Below, in pieces: positions 7,904-15,697 of a stretch of DNA of 21,157 nt. The stretch's first letter is position 1. Each line of letters starts with the position of its first letter. Under the pieces are notes generated by a model. It made no database searches. It was not told the origin of the DNA and saw only the letters and a list, made by a program, of their open reading frames with translations. This DNA is from Betaproteobacteria bacterium. GTDB lineage: Bacteria; Pseudomonadota; Gammaproteobacteria; Burkholderiales; SG8-41. Made by a program: the position numbers and the translations under genes. The stretch lies in contig JANXRI010000141.1 in the NCBI GenBank assembly GCA_025353085.1, positions 1-21,157 on the forward strand. Reading direction: 5' to 3'.

Positions 7904-8802
7904 CAGCGCGGCGCGACTTGCACAGCGGACAACAGGGGAGTCCGCCAGACAAACTCAGCGACGATGCCCGCCCACACTGCCGCGCCGACTAAATTATTGA
8001 GCTTGAACGCGCTGAAACAGCCTTCGCGGCTCCGATCGCGTATCAGCAAGTACTGATAAGCGGCTACGCAGGCCGCCACCACCAATCCTGAGAAATAGCC
8101 GACACCGCATTCGGCGCGCACGCCGACGTACACCATGCACGCCAAAAACAATGCATGACAAATCATCACCGCAGTCACATCAAATCGCCCGAACAAGATC
8201 GCCGAGGACTTTAAGCCGAGCTTAATGTCGTCGTCACGGTCGACCATCGCGTACTCAGTGTCGTACGCGATCGCCCAGAATATATTGGCGAGGAGCAACA
8301 CCCATGCGAGCGGCACCACCTGGTTCTGGTGCGCCGCGAACGCCATAGGAATGCCAAAGCCGAACGCGATGCCGAGCCACGCCTGCGGCAACCAGAACAC
8401 GCGTTTCAGAAACGGATAAATCACGGCGAGTGCCAAGGCAAGCAGGGACAGCTTGATCGTCAGCCAGTTGAGCTGCAGCACCAGCAAAAAAGCGAGCAGC
8501 GCAAGACCGCCGGCAAGCAGCAGCGCCTCCTGCGGCGACACCAAGCGGGCCGCCAAAGGACGGTCTTTCGTGCGCTCGACATGGCGATCGAATTCGCGGT
8601 CGGCAAAATCATCGATCACGCATCCCGCTGAACGCATGAGTATTACCCCGAGCACGAAAACGGCGGCTATCCACGGGCTGGGCGAACCCCTTGACGATAG
8701 CCACAGACCCCACAATGTGGGCCACAGCAATAATAGAATGCCGATCGGCTGGTCGAGCCGCATCAGCTTTTCGTAGACGTCGAGCCGGGATTTAAGAGTC
8801 AT
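7903..8802 (-). CDS. ubiA: 4-hydroxybenzoate octaprenyltransferase UbiA
   Basis: Inner-membrane enzyme that attaches the polyprenyl tail to 4-hydroxybenzoate. From ATG 8802 the product is 299 residues, close to the usual 285-295. The two Mg-binding aspartate motifs are complete: IDDFADREFDRHVERTKDRP (63-82) and DTEYAMVDRDDDIKLG (181-196). Around them lie about eight to nine hydrophobic helices. The frame is open upstream to an ATG at 8889, but that would add 29 residues overlapping ubiC. ATG 8802 forms an ATGA overlap with the ubiC stop, the usual sign of coupling, so it is chosen. It is followed by ubiD through a TGATG overlap. Confidence 0.96.
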   Translation of the reverse strand: MTLKSRLDVYEKLMRLDQPIGILLLLWPTLWGLWLSSRGSPSPWIAAVFVLGVILMRSAGCVIDDFADREFDRHVERTKDRPLAARLVSPQEALLLAGGLALLAFLLVLQLNWLTIKLSLLALALAVIYPFLKRVFWLPQAWLGIAFGFGIPMAFAAHQNQVVPLAWVLLLANIFWAIAYDTEYAMVDRDDDIKLGLKSSAILFGRFDVTAVMICHALFLACMVYVGVRAECGVGYFSGLVVAACVAAYQYLLIRDRSREGCFSAFKLNNLVGAAVWAGIVAEFVWRTPLLSAVQVAPR

Positions 8803-9338
8803 AGCTTGAGCGCAAGGATAGCGGGAAGAAACACTTCCGTCACGAGTAAGGGCGAATTGCCCAGCACAAACAACGAACGCCGCGCCCACAACGTCGTCGG
8901 CCGCTCAGTGAGCAATCCGCAGGCGCGCCGGTGCAGCAGATGCAATGCATTGAGCTGATGAAAGCGCAGCGGGCGGCGCTTGATGCGAGGATCGGCGAAT
9001 AGCGCTGCACCGAGCGGGCGTGCACCTAATTTAGATAGCAGTCGCCAAGGACCTTTCAACGCGCATCGCGTCACCACCGAATGCGCAAACACCAAGGGCT
9101 GCGATCCGCAGTTGAGGCTTACCTCGCGTTGCATGCACTGCGCGCCGCTGCGCGCGCCTATCGCCACGCGTTCGTCGAGCCGCGCCGTCGTGATGTGCTG
9201 CGACAGCAGATCAAGCCGAAAATTTTCGCAGCGCATCTGAATGCGGCGGGTGAGCGACCCACGGTCGAGCAGCCAGCGGCGCAGGCGCGCGTCGCCGCAG
9301 GTTGGCAGCGGGTGCCAAAAGAGATCTCGTTTGTTCAT
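8799..9338 (-). CDS. ubiC: Chorismate lyase (chorismate pyruvate-lyase) UbiC
   Basis: Splits chorismate into 4-hydroxybenzoate and pyruvate, the committed step of ubiquinone synthesis, in the cytosol. The 179-residue product has the family landmarks: R71-E72 in CMQREVSLNCG, PLVFAHSVV (81-89), LGARPLGAALFADPRIKRRP (104-123), LWARRSLFVLG (150-160) and LLVTEVFLPAI (164-174), where Glu168 corresponds to the catalytic Glu of E. coli UbiC. The ATG at 9338 has no clear ribosome site. A GATAAT box at 9359-9364 on the minus strand may be a -10 for a separate promoter, but I see no good -35. recG ends 75 bases upstream, so ubiCAD may be read through from ridA-recG. Confidence 0.94.
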   Translation of the reverse strand: MNKRDLFWHPLPTCGDARLRRWLLDRGSLTRRIQMRCENFRLDLLSQHITTARLDERVAIGARSGAQCMQREVSLNCGSQPLVFAHSVVTRCALKGPWRLLSKLGARPLGAALFADPRIKRRPLRFHQLNALHLLHRRACGLLTERPTTLWARRSLFVLGNSPLLVTEVFLPAILALKL

Positions 9339-9413
9339 GCAATGTCGGCGTGCATTCGATTATCGCTTAGTTCGAGCGCATTCTTTTGGTCATGCGCAGC
9401 GCAGGCGCTTCGT

Positions 9414-11522
9414 TTAGACGCGCAAATACTGCTGCCTGCCGCCGAGCCAGCGCTCCAGGTGCCGCTGGGCGACCGCTGGATGGTTATGCAGCAAGTCAGC
9501 GGCGACCGCACGAGCTGTTTCAAGCAAATCGATATCGGCATCGAGATCAGCGTAGCGCAGCATCGGCACGCCGCTTTGGCGCGCGCCGAGCAGTTCGCCG
9601 GGCCCGCGCACGCGCAAGTCATGCTGCGCGATTACAAATCCATCGGTGGATTCATAGACGATTTTCAAGCGCTCGCGCGCGAGCTGCGACAACGGCTGTT
9701 GATAAATCAGGATGCAGGTACTCGCGGACTCGCCGCGGCCCACCCGGCCGCGCAGTTGATGCAATTGCGCGAGGCCCATGCGTTCGGCATGCTCGATCAC
9801 CATCAAGGTGGCATTCGGCACATCGACCCCGACTTCGATAACCGTCGTCGCGACGAGCAGCTGGATGTCGCCGCGCGAAAAAGAATGCATGACGGCCCGT
9901 TTCTCCGCTGCGGGCAAACGGCCGTGCACGAGACCCACTTTGAGTTCGGGAAAAGTTGCGAGCAGGCGCGCATGGGTGTCGAGCGCTGTTTGCAACTGCA
10001 ATACTTCCGACTCTTCGATCAACGGGCACACCCAATACGCTTGGCTACCCTCAACGCACGCATCGCGTATGCGCTGGATGACTTCGTCCCGGCGGGTATC
10101 CGCCACCAGCCGCGTCGCAATCGGCGAACGCCCCGGCGGCAGTTCGTCGATGACCGACACATCGAGGTCAGCGTAATAGCTCATCGCTAACGTGCGCGGT
10201 ATCGGCGTCGCGCTCATCATGAGCTGGTGGGGCTGGATCGTCGATCCAGGCTCGGCGCCTTTAAGCCGGAGCGCAAGCCGCTGGCGCACGCCGAATCGAT
10301 GCTGCTCATCGACAATCGCGAGGCCGAGCTTGCTGAATACAACCGCTTCCTGAAATAACGCGTGGGTGCCGATCGCCATGTGCGCGGCGCCCGATGCAAT
10401 GTCATCCAGGCTCGCGCGCTTGTCTTTGCGCGCGAGATTGCCTGACAACCAGACCACCCTGATATCGAGTTCGCTCAGCCACGCGGAGAATTTGGCGAAA
10501 TGCTGTTCGCCGAGGATTTCCGTGGGCGCCATGACCGCCACCTGATAACCGTTTTCGATCGCCTGCAATGCGGCCAGCGCTGCCACCACCGTTTTGCCAC
10601 TACCGACATCACCCTGCAGCAAGCGCTGCATCGGATGCCGCTGTTCGAGATCGCGCTGAATTTCGGTCAGCGCTTTGGCCTGCGCACGCGTCAGTTTAAA
10701 CGGCAGGCGGTTAAGCAGTTGCCGCGTCGCCTGTTGGCGTGCAGGCAGCGCCGGCGCGCCGACGGTTTTGCGCCGGTCGTAATGCACGCGCATCGATAAT
10801 TGTTGTGCGAGCAATTCGTCGAACTTGACGCGCCGCCAGGCCGGATGCGAGCGGTTCTGCAAAGCGGGCTGCTCGGCGACGGGCGGCGGATGATGCAGAA
10901 AGTTTACACTTTCCCGAAATCCCGGCAGCCGCAATTTAGCCAGCAAGTCCACCGGCAACGTGTCGGCAAGGTCGCTCGCGGCGAGAGCATCGCGCGTCAT
11001 GCGCTGCAGGTTCGCCTGGTTGAGGCCCGCGGTGGTCGGATAAACCGGCGTCAGCGTGGTGGCGACTGACGTATCTTCGCGCACGATCCGATAACGCGGA
11101 TGGACCATTTCGGCGCCAAAAAACCCTTGGCGGATTTCACCGAACAGCCGCACGCGCGTGCCGGGCGCGAGTTGCTTGACCTGGCTCATGTAAAAATTCA
11201 GGAATCGCATGACGAGCACGCCTGACGCGTCTTCGACCGTGCATACCAACTGGCGCTTGGGCCGGAATTTAACTGCATTGTCCGTGACGACGCCTTCGAC
11301 CAGCGCAGGCGTTCCTTCCGGCGCGTTGCTGATCGAGTGCAGCCGGGTTTCGTCGTCATAACGCATCGGCAGATGCAGCACGAGATCGAACGCGCGATGG
11401 ATGCCGAGCTTGGCGAGTGCAACGAGCGTGGGCTTGCCGTAGCGCGCGAGCGTGGCGTGCGGCGCGACGGAGGCGGATGCGCCGGGTTTGGCCGGGGCGC
11501 GCTTCACCGCCTTGCGCTTCAC
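9414..11522 (-). CDS. recG: ATP-dependent DNA helicase RecG
   Basis: Branched-DNA translocase that remodels stalled replication forks and recombination intermediates. The 702-residue product (E. coli RecG 693) has an N-terminal wedge/OB domain (about 60-160, with RFLNFYMSQVKQL), Walker A GDVGSGKT (304-311), motif II DEQH (405-408) in VDEQHRFGVRQR, SATPIPRTLAMSYYADLDVS, and the C-terminal helicase block with QLHQLRGRVGRG. A basic N-terminal extension (KRKAVKRAPAKPG) precedes the normal start of homology. Translation begins at GTG 11522, 10 bases after the ridA stop. AAGG in that stop region is the likely ribosome site. Position directly after ridA indicates one transcript. Confidence 0.97.
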   Translation of the reverse strand: MKRKAVKRAPAKPGASASVAPHATLARYGKPTLVALAKLGIHRAFDLVLHLPMRYDDETRLHSISNAPEGTPALVEGVVTDNAVKFRPKRQLVCTVEDASGVLVMRFLNFYMSQVKQLAPGTRVRLFGEIRQGFFGAEMVHPRYRIVREDTSVATTLTPVYPTTAGLNQANLQRMTRDALAASDLADTLPVDLLAKLRLPGFRESVNFLHHPPPVAEQPALQNRSHPAWRRVKFDELLAQQLSMRVHYDRRKTVGAPALPARQQATRQLLNRLPFKLTRAQAKALTEIQRDLEQRHPMQRLLQGDVGSGKTVVAALAALQAIENGYQVAVMAPTEILGEQHFAKFSAWLSELDIRVVWLSGNLARKDKRASLDDIASGAAHMAIGTHALFQEAVVFSKLGLAIVDEQHRFGVRQRLALRLKGAEPGSTIQPHQLMMSATPIPRTLAMSYYADLDVSVIDELPPGRSPIATRLVADTRRDEVIQRIRDACVEGSQAYWVCPLIEESEVLQLQTALDTHARLLATFPELKVGLVHGRLPAAEKRAVMHSFSRGDIQLLVATTVIEVGVDVPNATLMVIEHAERMGLAQLHQLRGRVGRGESASTCILIYQQPLSQLARERLKIVYESTDGFVIAQHDLRVRGPGELLGARQSGVPMLRYADLDADIDLLETARAVAADLLHNHPAVAQRHLERWLGGRQQYLRV

Positions 11523-11532
11523 GCCGGCAGCC

Positions 11533-11910
11533 TTAGTCCGGATTCAGAATTGCATCGACCTCGACCAAGGCGCCGCGCGGCAATGCGGCGACCCCGATCG
11601 CCGCGCGTGCCGGATAAGGCTGCGTAAAATACGTCGACATAATGTCGTTGACCCGCGCGAAGTGTGAGAGATCGGTCAGATACACGGTAAGCTTAACCGC
11701 GTGATCGAGCCCCGCGCCGGCCGCCGCCGCGACCGCTTGCAGATTCTGAAACACGCGATGAATTTGCGCATCGATGCCATCGACGAGTTGCATAGAAGCG
11801 GGGTCGAGTCCGATCTGGCCGGATAAATAAACGCTGTCGCCGCTGCGTATTGCCTGCGAATAGGTGCCGATCGCCTGCGGTGCCGCGTTGGTATGGATGG
11901 GCTCTTTCAT
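11533..11910 (-). CDS. ridA: RidA family protein (reactive imine/enamine deaminase)
   Basis: Members hydrolyse reactive 2-aminoacrylate and related enamines released by PLP enzymes, protecting those enzymes; they act as cytosolic trimers. The 125-residue product starts MKEPIHTNAAPQAIGTYSQA and has YLSGQIGLDP (28-37), the conserved Arg102 in YPARAAIGVAALP, and Glu117 in GALVEVDAIL, the residues that define active RidA proteins. The in-frame ATG at 11931 would add seven residues but has no ribosome site; GGAG 7 bases before 11910 supports the shorter form. It is first in the ridA-recG transcript and sits just behind a promoter with an overlapping palindrome. Confidence 0.94.
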   Translation of the reverse strand: MKEPIHTNAAPQAIGTYSQAIRSGDSVYLSGQIGLDPASMQLVDGIDAQIHRVFQNLQAVAAAAGAGLDHAVKLTVYLTDLSHFARVNDIMSTYFTQPYPARAAIGVAALPRGALVEVDAILNPD

Positions 11911-11924
11911 CGTCGCTCCGTTTG

Positions 11925-11940
11925 GTTCCAAACTTGGAAC
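11925..11940 (-). promoter_or_regulatory. Palindrome at the ridA transcription start, candidate operator
   Basis: GTTCCAA-AC-TTGGAAC is a perfect 7-2-7 inverted repeat, 14 bases upstream of the ridA ATG. It starts 7 bases downstream of the -10 box of the predicted promoter and so would cover +1 to about +16, where a bound repressor would block initiation. I cannot name the regulator. Confidence 0.55.
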
Positions 11941-11946
11941 TGCGCC

Positions 11947-11975
11947 ATCATGAAGCTTGCACGGTCGGATTTCAA
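11947..11975 (-). promoter_or_regulatory. Predicted sigma-70 promoter of ridA-recG
   Basis: Minus-strand -35 TTGAAA (11970-11975) and -10 CATGAT (11947-11952) are 17 bases apart. The -35 matches five of six consensus bases and the -10 four of six. The predicted start near 11940 gives a leader of about 30 bases containing the GTTCCAA palindrome. Confidence 0.6.
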
Positions 11976-12310
11976 TCGCCGCCGTTCCCCTCCCGCTTAT
12001 TTACGTGAACCTCGCCGCTATCGTCAGTCTTGCACGCGTGCTCGCGGCGGACTGCATGACAAAGTGTACGTTCACGCTGCCGGCGGCCGGCTCCACGCAA
12101 CGCGATACCAGCGACTAAGAAGCTGCGGCGACTGATCACCGGCGCGCCGCGCTGGTTGCGTTTTTCGCGTGGGTCGGTGCCGCGATCATTTTATTGGTCG
12201 CGCCCAATCCACGCGACAAAAGCCGGACTAGCTCAGCAGCCGCCGCGTTAAGTTCGCGATCTAAAGACCAGACGCGCCGCATTGTCGGTCAACCGCGCGG
12301 AAGTGGCCCG
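11976..12310. other. Region without a convincing gene, possibly a decayed coding fragment
   Basis: No frame here has both a credible start with a ribosome site and family resemblance. On the plus strand one frame reads through hydrophobic peptide (PLPLIYVNLAAIVSLARVLA) to a TAA at 12116, and the same frame after that stop gives LVAFFAWVGAAIILLVAPNP, a second membrane-like segment, around 12150-12210. This could be a broken membrane-protein gene, but hydrophobic frames arise by chance in GC-rich DNA. The right end lies just past the stop of the acyl-CoA dehydrogenase gene; I see no hairpin-plus-T-run terminator for that transcript. Confidence 0.4.
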
Positions 12311-13465
12311 TCAAGAAGGGAGTTTCAACACGTATTTGGCAAGGATGTTGCGCTGGATCTCGCTTGAGCCGCCGTAAATAGTTCCCGGTCTTGCATAGTA
12401 AAAGGGGCTCAGCACATCAACGTCGACGCCGTCCATCGAATGTTCGCCGGGCATGCCGCCATATTCATGCGCGGTCTCGATCAGGAGATCGGTGAGCCGC
12501 TGCCACGCCTCCATCGCCCAGATCTTGAGCATCGACACTTCCTGCCCGAGCTCCTCCCCGCGCTTGACGACTTCAACATAGCGTGCATACAGCGATCCCA
12601 AATCGGCAAGATCGAGCTCGAGCGCGGTAAATTTGTCGACGAAACCCGGATCCTCGAAGAGGCCTTTGGCGTGCGCGAGTTGCTCGAGCCGTTTCAACGC
12701 GTATTGCGGCCGGCGCGGACTGCCGATATTAATGCGCTCGAACGACAGCAGCGCTTTGGCGACCGTCCAGCCTTTATTGAGGCCGCCCACGAGATTGGCT
12801 TGCGGCACGCGTACGTTGTCGAAAAACACTTCGCAGAATTCTTCGTGACCGGCGATGTTGCGGATCGGCCGTATCGTGATGCCGGGCGACGCGGCATCGA
12901 CCAGCAGAAAGCTGATGCCTTCCTGCTTCTTGCCTTCGCGGCTGGTGCGCGCGAGCAGATAAATGTGTGTCGAGTCATGCGCGAGTGTCGTCCATATCTT
13001 CTGGCCATTAACGATGAAGTCATCGCCATCGGGCACTGCGGACGTCGCCAGACTTGCAAGATCCGAACCGGCATTCGGCTCCGAATAACCCTGACCCCAG
13101 ATGTGCTCGCCAGTCAGAATTTTGGGCAAATAAAATTGCTGTTGCCCGGGCGTGCCGTATTTCATGAGGATGGGGCCGACCTGCACGATGCCGTGATCAG
13201 GTACGCGCGACACGCCGTAGCGCTCGGTCTCCTCGAGCAGGATGATCATCTTGCCGGTGTCGAGTCCCATGCCGCCGTACTCGCGCGGCCAGTTCGGCGC
13301 GATCCATCCGTGCCTCGACAGCGTTAAATACCACGCCTTCATTTCGGCCAGCCGCGCGCGCCTCAGCACAAAGCGCAAATGAGGCGGATAGTGCTGCGCG
13401 AAAAATTCGCGCACCCTGGCGCGAAAATCGTCGTCGCCAAGCGCGTTGAAGTCAGGCGGCGTCAT
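12311..13465 (-). CDS. Acyl-CoA dehydrogenase, large-subunit type (PimC / FadE-like)
   Basis: Flavoprotein family that introduces the 2,3 double bond into acyl-CoA. From ATG 13465 the product is 384 residues; an ATG at 13531 would intrude into the upstream gene. It has the acyl-CoA/FAD signature QGYSEPNAGSDLASL (125-139), NGQKIWTT (153-160), and near the end IYGGSSEIQRNILAKYVL. The usual base in YEGT is Gly here, but Glu243 in LSFERINIG sits where isovaleryl- and long-chain acyl-CoA dehydrogenases carry their catalytic Glu. The RxQFGxPI FAD element is missing. The partner gene ends 13 bases upstream and carries that element, so the two likely form a heteromer, as in PimC/PimD or the mycobacterial FadE28/FadE29 pair. 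The substrate is not evident. Confidence 0.9.
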   Translation of the reverse strand: MTPPDFNALGDDDFRARVREFFAQHYPPHLRFVLRRARLAEMKAWYLTLSRHGWIAPNWPREYGGMGLDTGKMIILLEETERYGVSRVPDHGIVQVGPILMKYGTPGQQQFYLPKILTGEHIWGQGYSEPNAGSDLASLATSAVPDGDDFIVNGQKIWTTLAHDSTHIYLLARTSREGKKQEGISFLLVDAASPGITIRPIRNIAGHEEFCEVFFDNVRVPQANLVGGLNKGWTVAKALLSFERINIGSPRRPQYALKRLEQLAHAKGLFEDPGFVDKFTALELDLADLGSLYARYVEVVKRGEELGQEVSMLKIWAMEAWQRLTDLLIETAHEYGGMPGEHSMDGVDVDVLSPFYYARPGTIYGGSSEIQRNILAKYVLKLPS

Positions 13466-13478
13466 GGCAGTCGCGCAA

Positions 13479-14627
13479 CTATTCGTGAGTGACGGCGAGT
13501 TCGGCGTAGCGCCGGCGATGCTGTGCGGCATTGCCGAGCCATGCCGACAATGTCAGCGCGCGCTTCAAGTACAAGCCGGCGTCGTACTCATCAGTGAAAC
13601 CGATCGCGCCGTGAATCTGAATCGCTTCGCGCGTAATGCGCAAGCCCGCCTCCGAACAGCGCGCTTTGACGCGGCTCGCCATTGAACTGCGCCGCGTGCC
13701 CGTGACACCTGCGTCGAACAAAGCGACCGCATCATCGAGCACTGCTGAAGACAACTCGCGCTGGATGTGCAAATCGACTGCACGATGGGCGAGGGCCTGA
13801 AAACTGCCGATCGGCTTGCCGAATTGGACGCGTGTTTTCATGTAGTCGACGCTCATGTCGAGCGCGCGGCCCATTACGCCACCCATCTCGGCGCCCGCCA
13901 TCACGAGCGTCGTATCGATGGCGCCCTCTAATGCCTCACGCGCGCAGGCCGCTGAAGCGAGCACGTGGCTTGGCGGGACGACGACATCGTTCAATTGCAG
14001 CGTACCCGTGGTGCGGCCGTCGGCAAGTGGCTGCAAATCGAGCGTGACACCGCTGCTGCCGGCGGGCACCCAATATAGCGTGAGACCTTCAGGCGATTGA
14101 GCGGACACGACGAAGCCATCCGCGCCGGCTGCGCCCGCGATAAATTTTTTGCCGCCATTGAGTTTAATCGCCGCCTCGAACGGTTCGGCGCGCACCGTGC
14201 ACTGTGTCGCATCGATAACTCCGGCGTTTTCCTGCCACGCGAGGGCGGGTATCGAAGCGCCGGCAACGAGCGACTCGAGCAGTTCGCGCTTAAGCGTTTC
14301 GTTGTCGCTGCGCATAATCGCGCCGGCGGCGAGCACTGCGGCGGCCGTGAGCGGTTCCGGCGTCAATGCACTCGCGGTGCCGGCGGCGACGATCGCCATT
14401 TCAGTGCAGCCCAGACCAAGTCCGCCGTATGCCTCGGGCACTAAAATGCCAAGCCATCCGAATTGAGCCATTTGCTGCCACACCGGTCGCTCGAAACCCG
14501 GCTGCGTCTCGCGCAAGCGGCGCACGCGTTTTATATCCGTGCCGCGCTTGACGAAATCGGCGACGCTGTCGCGCAACATACGCGCGTGCTCGTTACCCGT
14601 AGATGAGGTTGCAGGATCGGCGGGCAC
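13479..14627 (-). CDS. Acyl-CoA dehydrogenase, small-subunit type (PimD / FadE-like)
   Basis: Partner of the gene 13 bases downstream. The 382-residue product begins at GTG 14627 with a GAGGAG ribosome site 7 bases before it; the next ATG (residue 17) lacks one. It retains the FAD-binding elements TRVQFGKPIGSFQALAHR (265-282) and QIHGAIGFTDEYDAGLYLKR (337-356). It has no catalytic Glu: the segment that would hold the long-chain-type base reads EGAIDTTLVMAG, and the C-terminus ends at WLGNAAQHRR without a YEGT motif. The mid-domain loop is shortened and lacks the usual GSD motif. It is therefore probably non-catalytic alone and supplies the flavin site to the large subunit. Both genes form a two-gene transcript starting 83 bases after tRNA-Ala. 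Confidence 0.9.
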   Translation of the reverse strand: MPADPATSSTGNEHARMLRDSVADFVKRGTDIKRVRRLRETQPGFERPVWQQMAQFGWLGILVPEAYGGLGLGCTEMAIVAAGTASALTPEPLTAAAVLAAGAIMRSDNETLKRELLESLVAGASIPALAWQENAGVIDATQCTVRAEPFEAAIKLNGGKKFIAGAAGADGFVVSAQSPEGLTLYWVPAGSSGVTLDLQPLADGRTTGTLQLNDVVVPPSHVLASAACAREALEGAIDTTLVMAGAEMGGVMGRALDMSVDYMKTRVQFGKPIGSFQALAHRAVDLHIQRELSSAVLDDAVALFDAGVTGTRRSSMASRVKARCSEAGLRITREAIQIHGAIGFTDEYDAGLYLKRALTLSAWLGNAAQHRRRYAELAVTHE

Positions 14628-14664
14628 TTGCTACTCCTCGCGGATGATCATCTTTTTCTGGTCG

Positions 14665-14700
14665 GTCCGCGCACCAACTCGAAGTGGAACGGGTGCGGAC
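14665..14700 (-). repeat. Inverted repeat between tRNA-Ala and the dehydrogenase genes
   Basis: GTCCGCGCACC (14665-14675) pairs with GGTGCGGAC (14692-14700) in a 9-bp stem with a two-base bulge and a 16-base loop. No T-run follows on either strand, so it is not an intrinsic terminator. It could mark the end of the tRNA precursor or be a leader structure of the dehydrogenase transcript. Confidence 0.4.
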
Positions 14701-14710
14701 GGTAACAGGA

Positions 14711-14786
<76 letters not shown>

Positions 14787-14799
14787 AAGATAAGCGGAC

Positions 14800-14805
14800 A
14801 TTTTA
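14800..14805 (-). promoter_or_regulatory. Possible -10 box for tRNA-Ala
   Basis: TAAAAT on the minus strand ends 13 bases before the tRNA's first base, a plausible distance for a short 5' leader. The -35 at 17-18 bases upstream (TTTCCC) is poor. Confidence 0.4.
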
Positions 14806-14862
14806 ACGGAAATGCTAGCGGCGGGAAAGGCGCGCACGGACGTAGTGCAATGGATGCAGCGT

Positions 14863-14868
14863 TATAAT
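14863..14868 (+). promoter_or_regulatory. Consensus -10 box upstream of the SapC-family gene
   Basis: TATAAT, a perfect -10 hexamer, lies 25 bases before the ATG at 14894, giving a leader of roughly 19 bases. No good -35 is present at 16-18 bases (GACGTA is nearest). Confidence 0.45.
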
Positions 14869-14893
14869 CCGTTTTTTACATGGGATCTGCCCG

Positions 14894-15697
14894 ATGGCCA
14901 CCACCCCGACCACCGCTACGCCGCAGATCACGCCGCCGTATGGTTTTCAGGAAGTCATCGCACTGACGAAAACGCATCGCGTGCTCTTGCCGAAGGGGCC
15001 GACGGTGCCGGTCGTATTTCGCACGATGAATCCCGTTCCGGTCAGCTATTCGGAATTTGCAATTGCGAGCCGCGACTATCCGCTGGTCTTCATCAGCGCC
15101 GACGAAGGTAAGACTTACGCACCGATGCTGGTGCTGGGATTCGCGGCGCACCAAAACCTGTTCGTGATGTGGGACGACACGTGGGACCGCCGCGCTTATC
15201 TGCCCGCGTATGTGCGACGATTTCCGTTCTGCATGACACGCGTGATGGTCGACGGCAAAGAAGCGCCCGAGCGCGTCGCCTGCGTGGAAAAAATCGCCAT
15301 CAACGATAAAGGCGAAAAGCTGTTCGACGACAAAGGTCAGGCGCTGCCTGACTGGCAACAGCGCGAGAAACTGCTATTCGAATTCGAAGCCGATCTCGGC
15401 CGCACCGAAGAAATGTGCAAATTGCTGACGCAGCACCAGTTGTTCGAGCCGTTCACCATGCAGGCGACGCCCAACCAGGGCGAGCCCTTGCAACTGACCG
15501 GCATGTATCGGGTGTCAGAAGAAAAGCTCGCGCAACTCGACGACGCCGTGCTGAAAGAACTGGTTGCCAAAGGCGTGTTGGGGCGCGTTTACGCGCATCT
15601 GATGTCGCTCGACAATTTTCGCCGCCTGCTTGATCGGCGTGCCGCGCTCGGCGCGCGCGCGGCGGAGAGCAAACCGGGCGCTAAAAAACCCGGCTAG
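14894..15697 (+). CDS. SapC family protein (PF07277 type)
   Basis: Named after SapC of the Campylobacter S-layer locus; the biochemical role in other proteobacteria is not established. The 267-residue product has an N-terminal Pro/Thr-rich stretch and then the family pattern: YGFQEVIALTKTHRVLLPKG, VPVSYSEFAIASRDYPLVFI (48-67), APMLVLGF, WDRRAYLPAYVRRFPF, a DDKGQALPDW segment and a C-terminal LQLTGMYRVSEEKLAQL. There is no signal peptide or membrane helix, so it is predicted to be cytosolic. The C-terminus is basic (KPGAKKPG). The ribosome site is weak. The stop shares a CTAG palindrome with the stop of convergent lgt. The TonB-receptor, cupin or halogenase genes that I recall near some SapC genes are absent here. 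Confidence 0.88.
   Translation: MATTPTTATPQITPPYGFQEVIALTKTHRVLLPKGPTVPVVFRTMNPVPVSYSEFAIASRDYPLVFISADEGKTYAPMLVLGFAAHQNLFVMWDDTWDRRAYLPAYVRRFPFCMTRVMVDGKEAPERVACVEKIAINDKGEKLFDDKGQALPDWQQREKLLFEFEADLGRTEEMCKLLTQHQLFEPFTMQATPNQGEPLQLTGMYRVSEEKLAQLDDAVLKELVAKGVLGRVYAHLMSLDNFRRLLDRRAALGARAAESKPGAKKPG

Noticed and set aside
9081..10190. Plus-strand open frame of 369 codons
   Set aside because: Antisense to ubiC and recG, both with complete catalytic motifs; no ribosome site and no recognisable domain.
12440..13327. Plus-strand open frame of 295 codons
   Set aside because: Antisense to the large acyl-CoA dehydrogenase subunit, mirroring its codon periodicity.
12311..14627. Idea that the PimC/PimD-like pair feeds pimeloyl-CoA to biotin synthesis with bioA
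   Set aside because: The genes are about 8 kb apart on opposite strands, and pimeloyl specificity cannot be read from the sequence.
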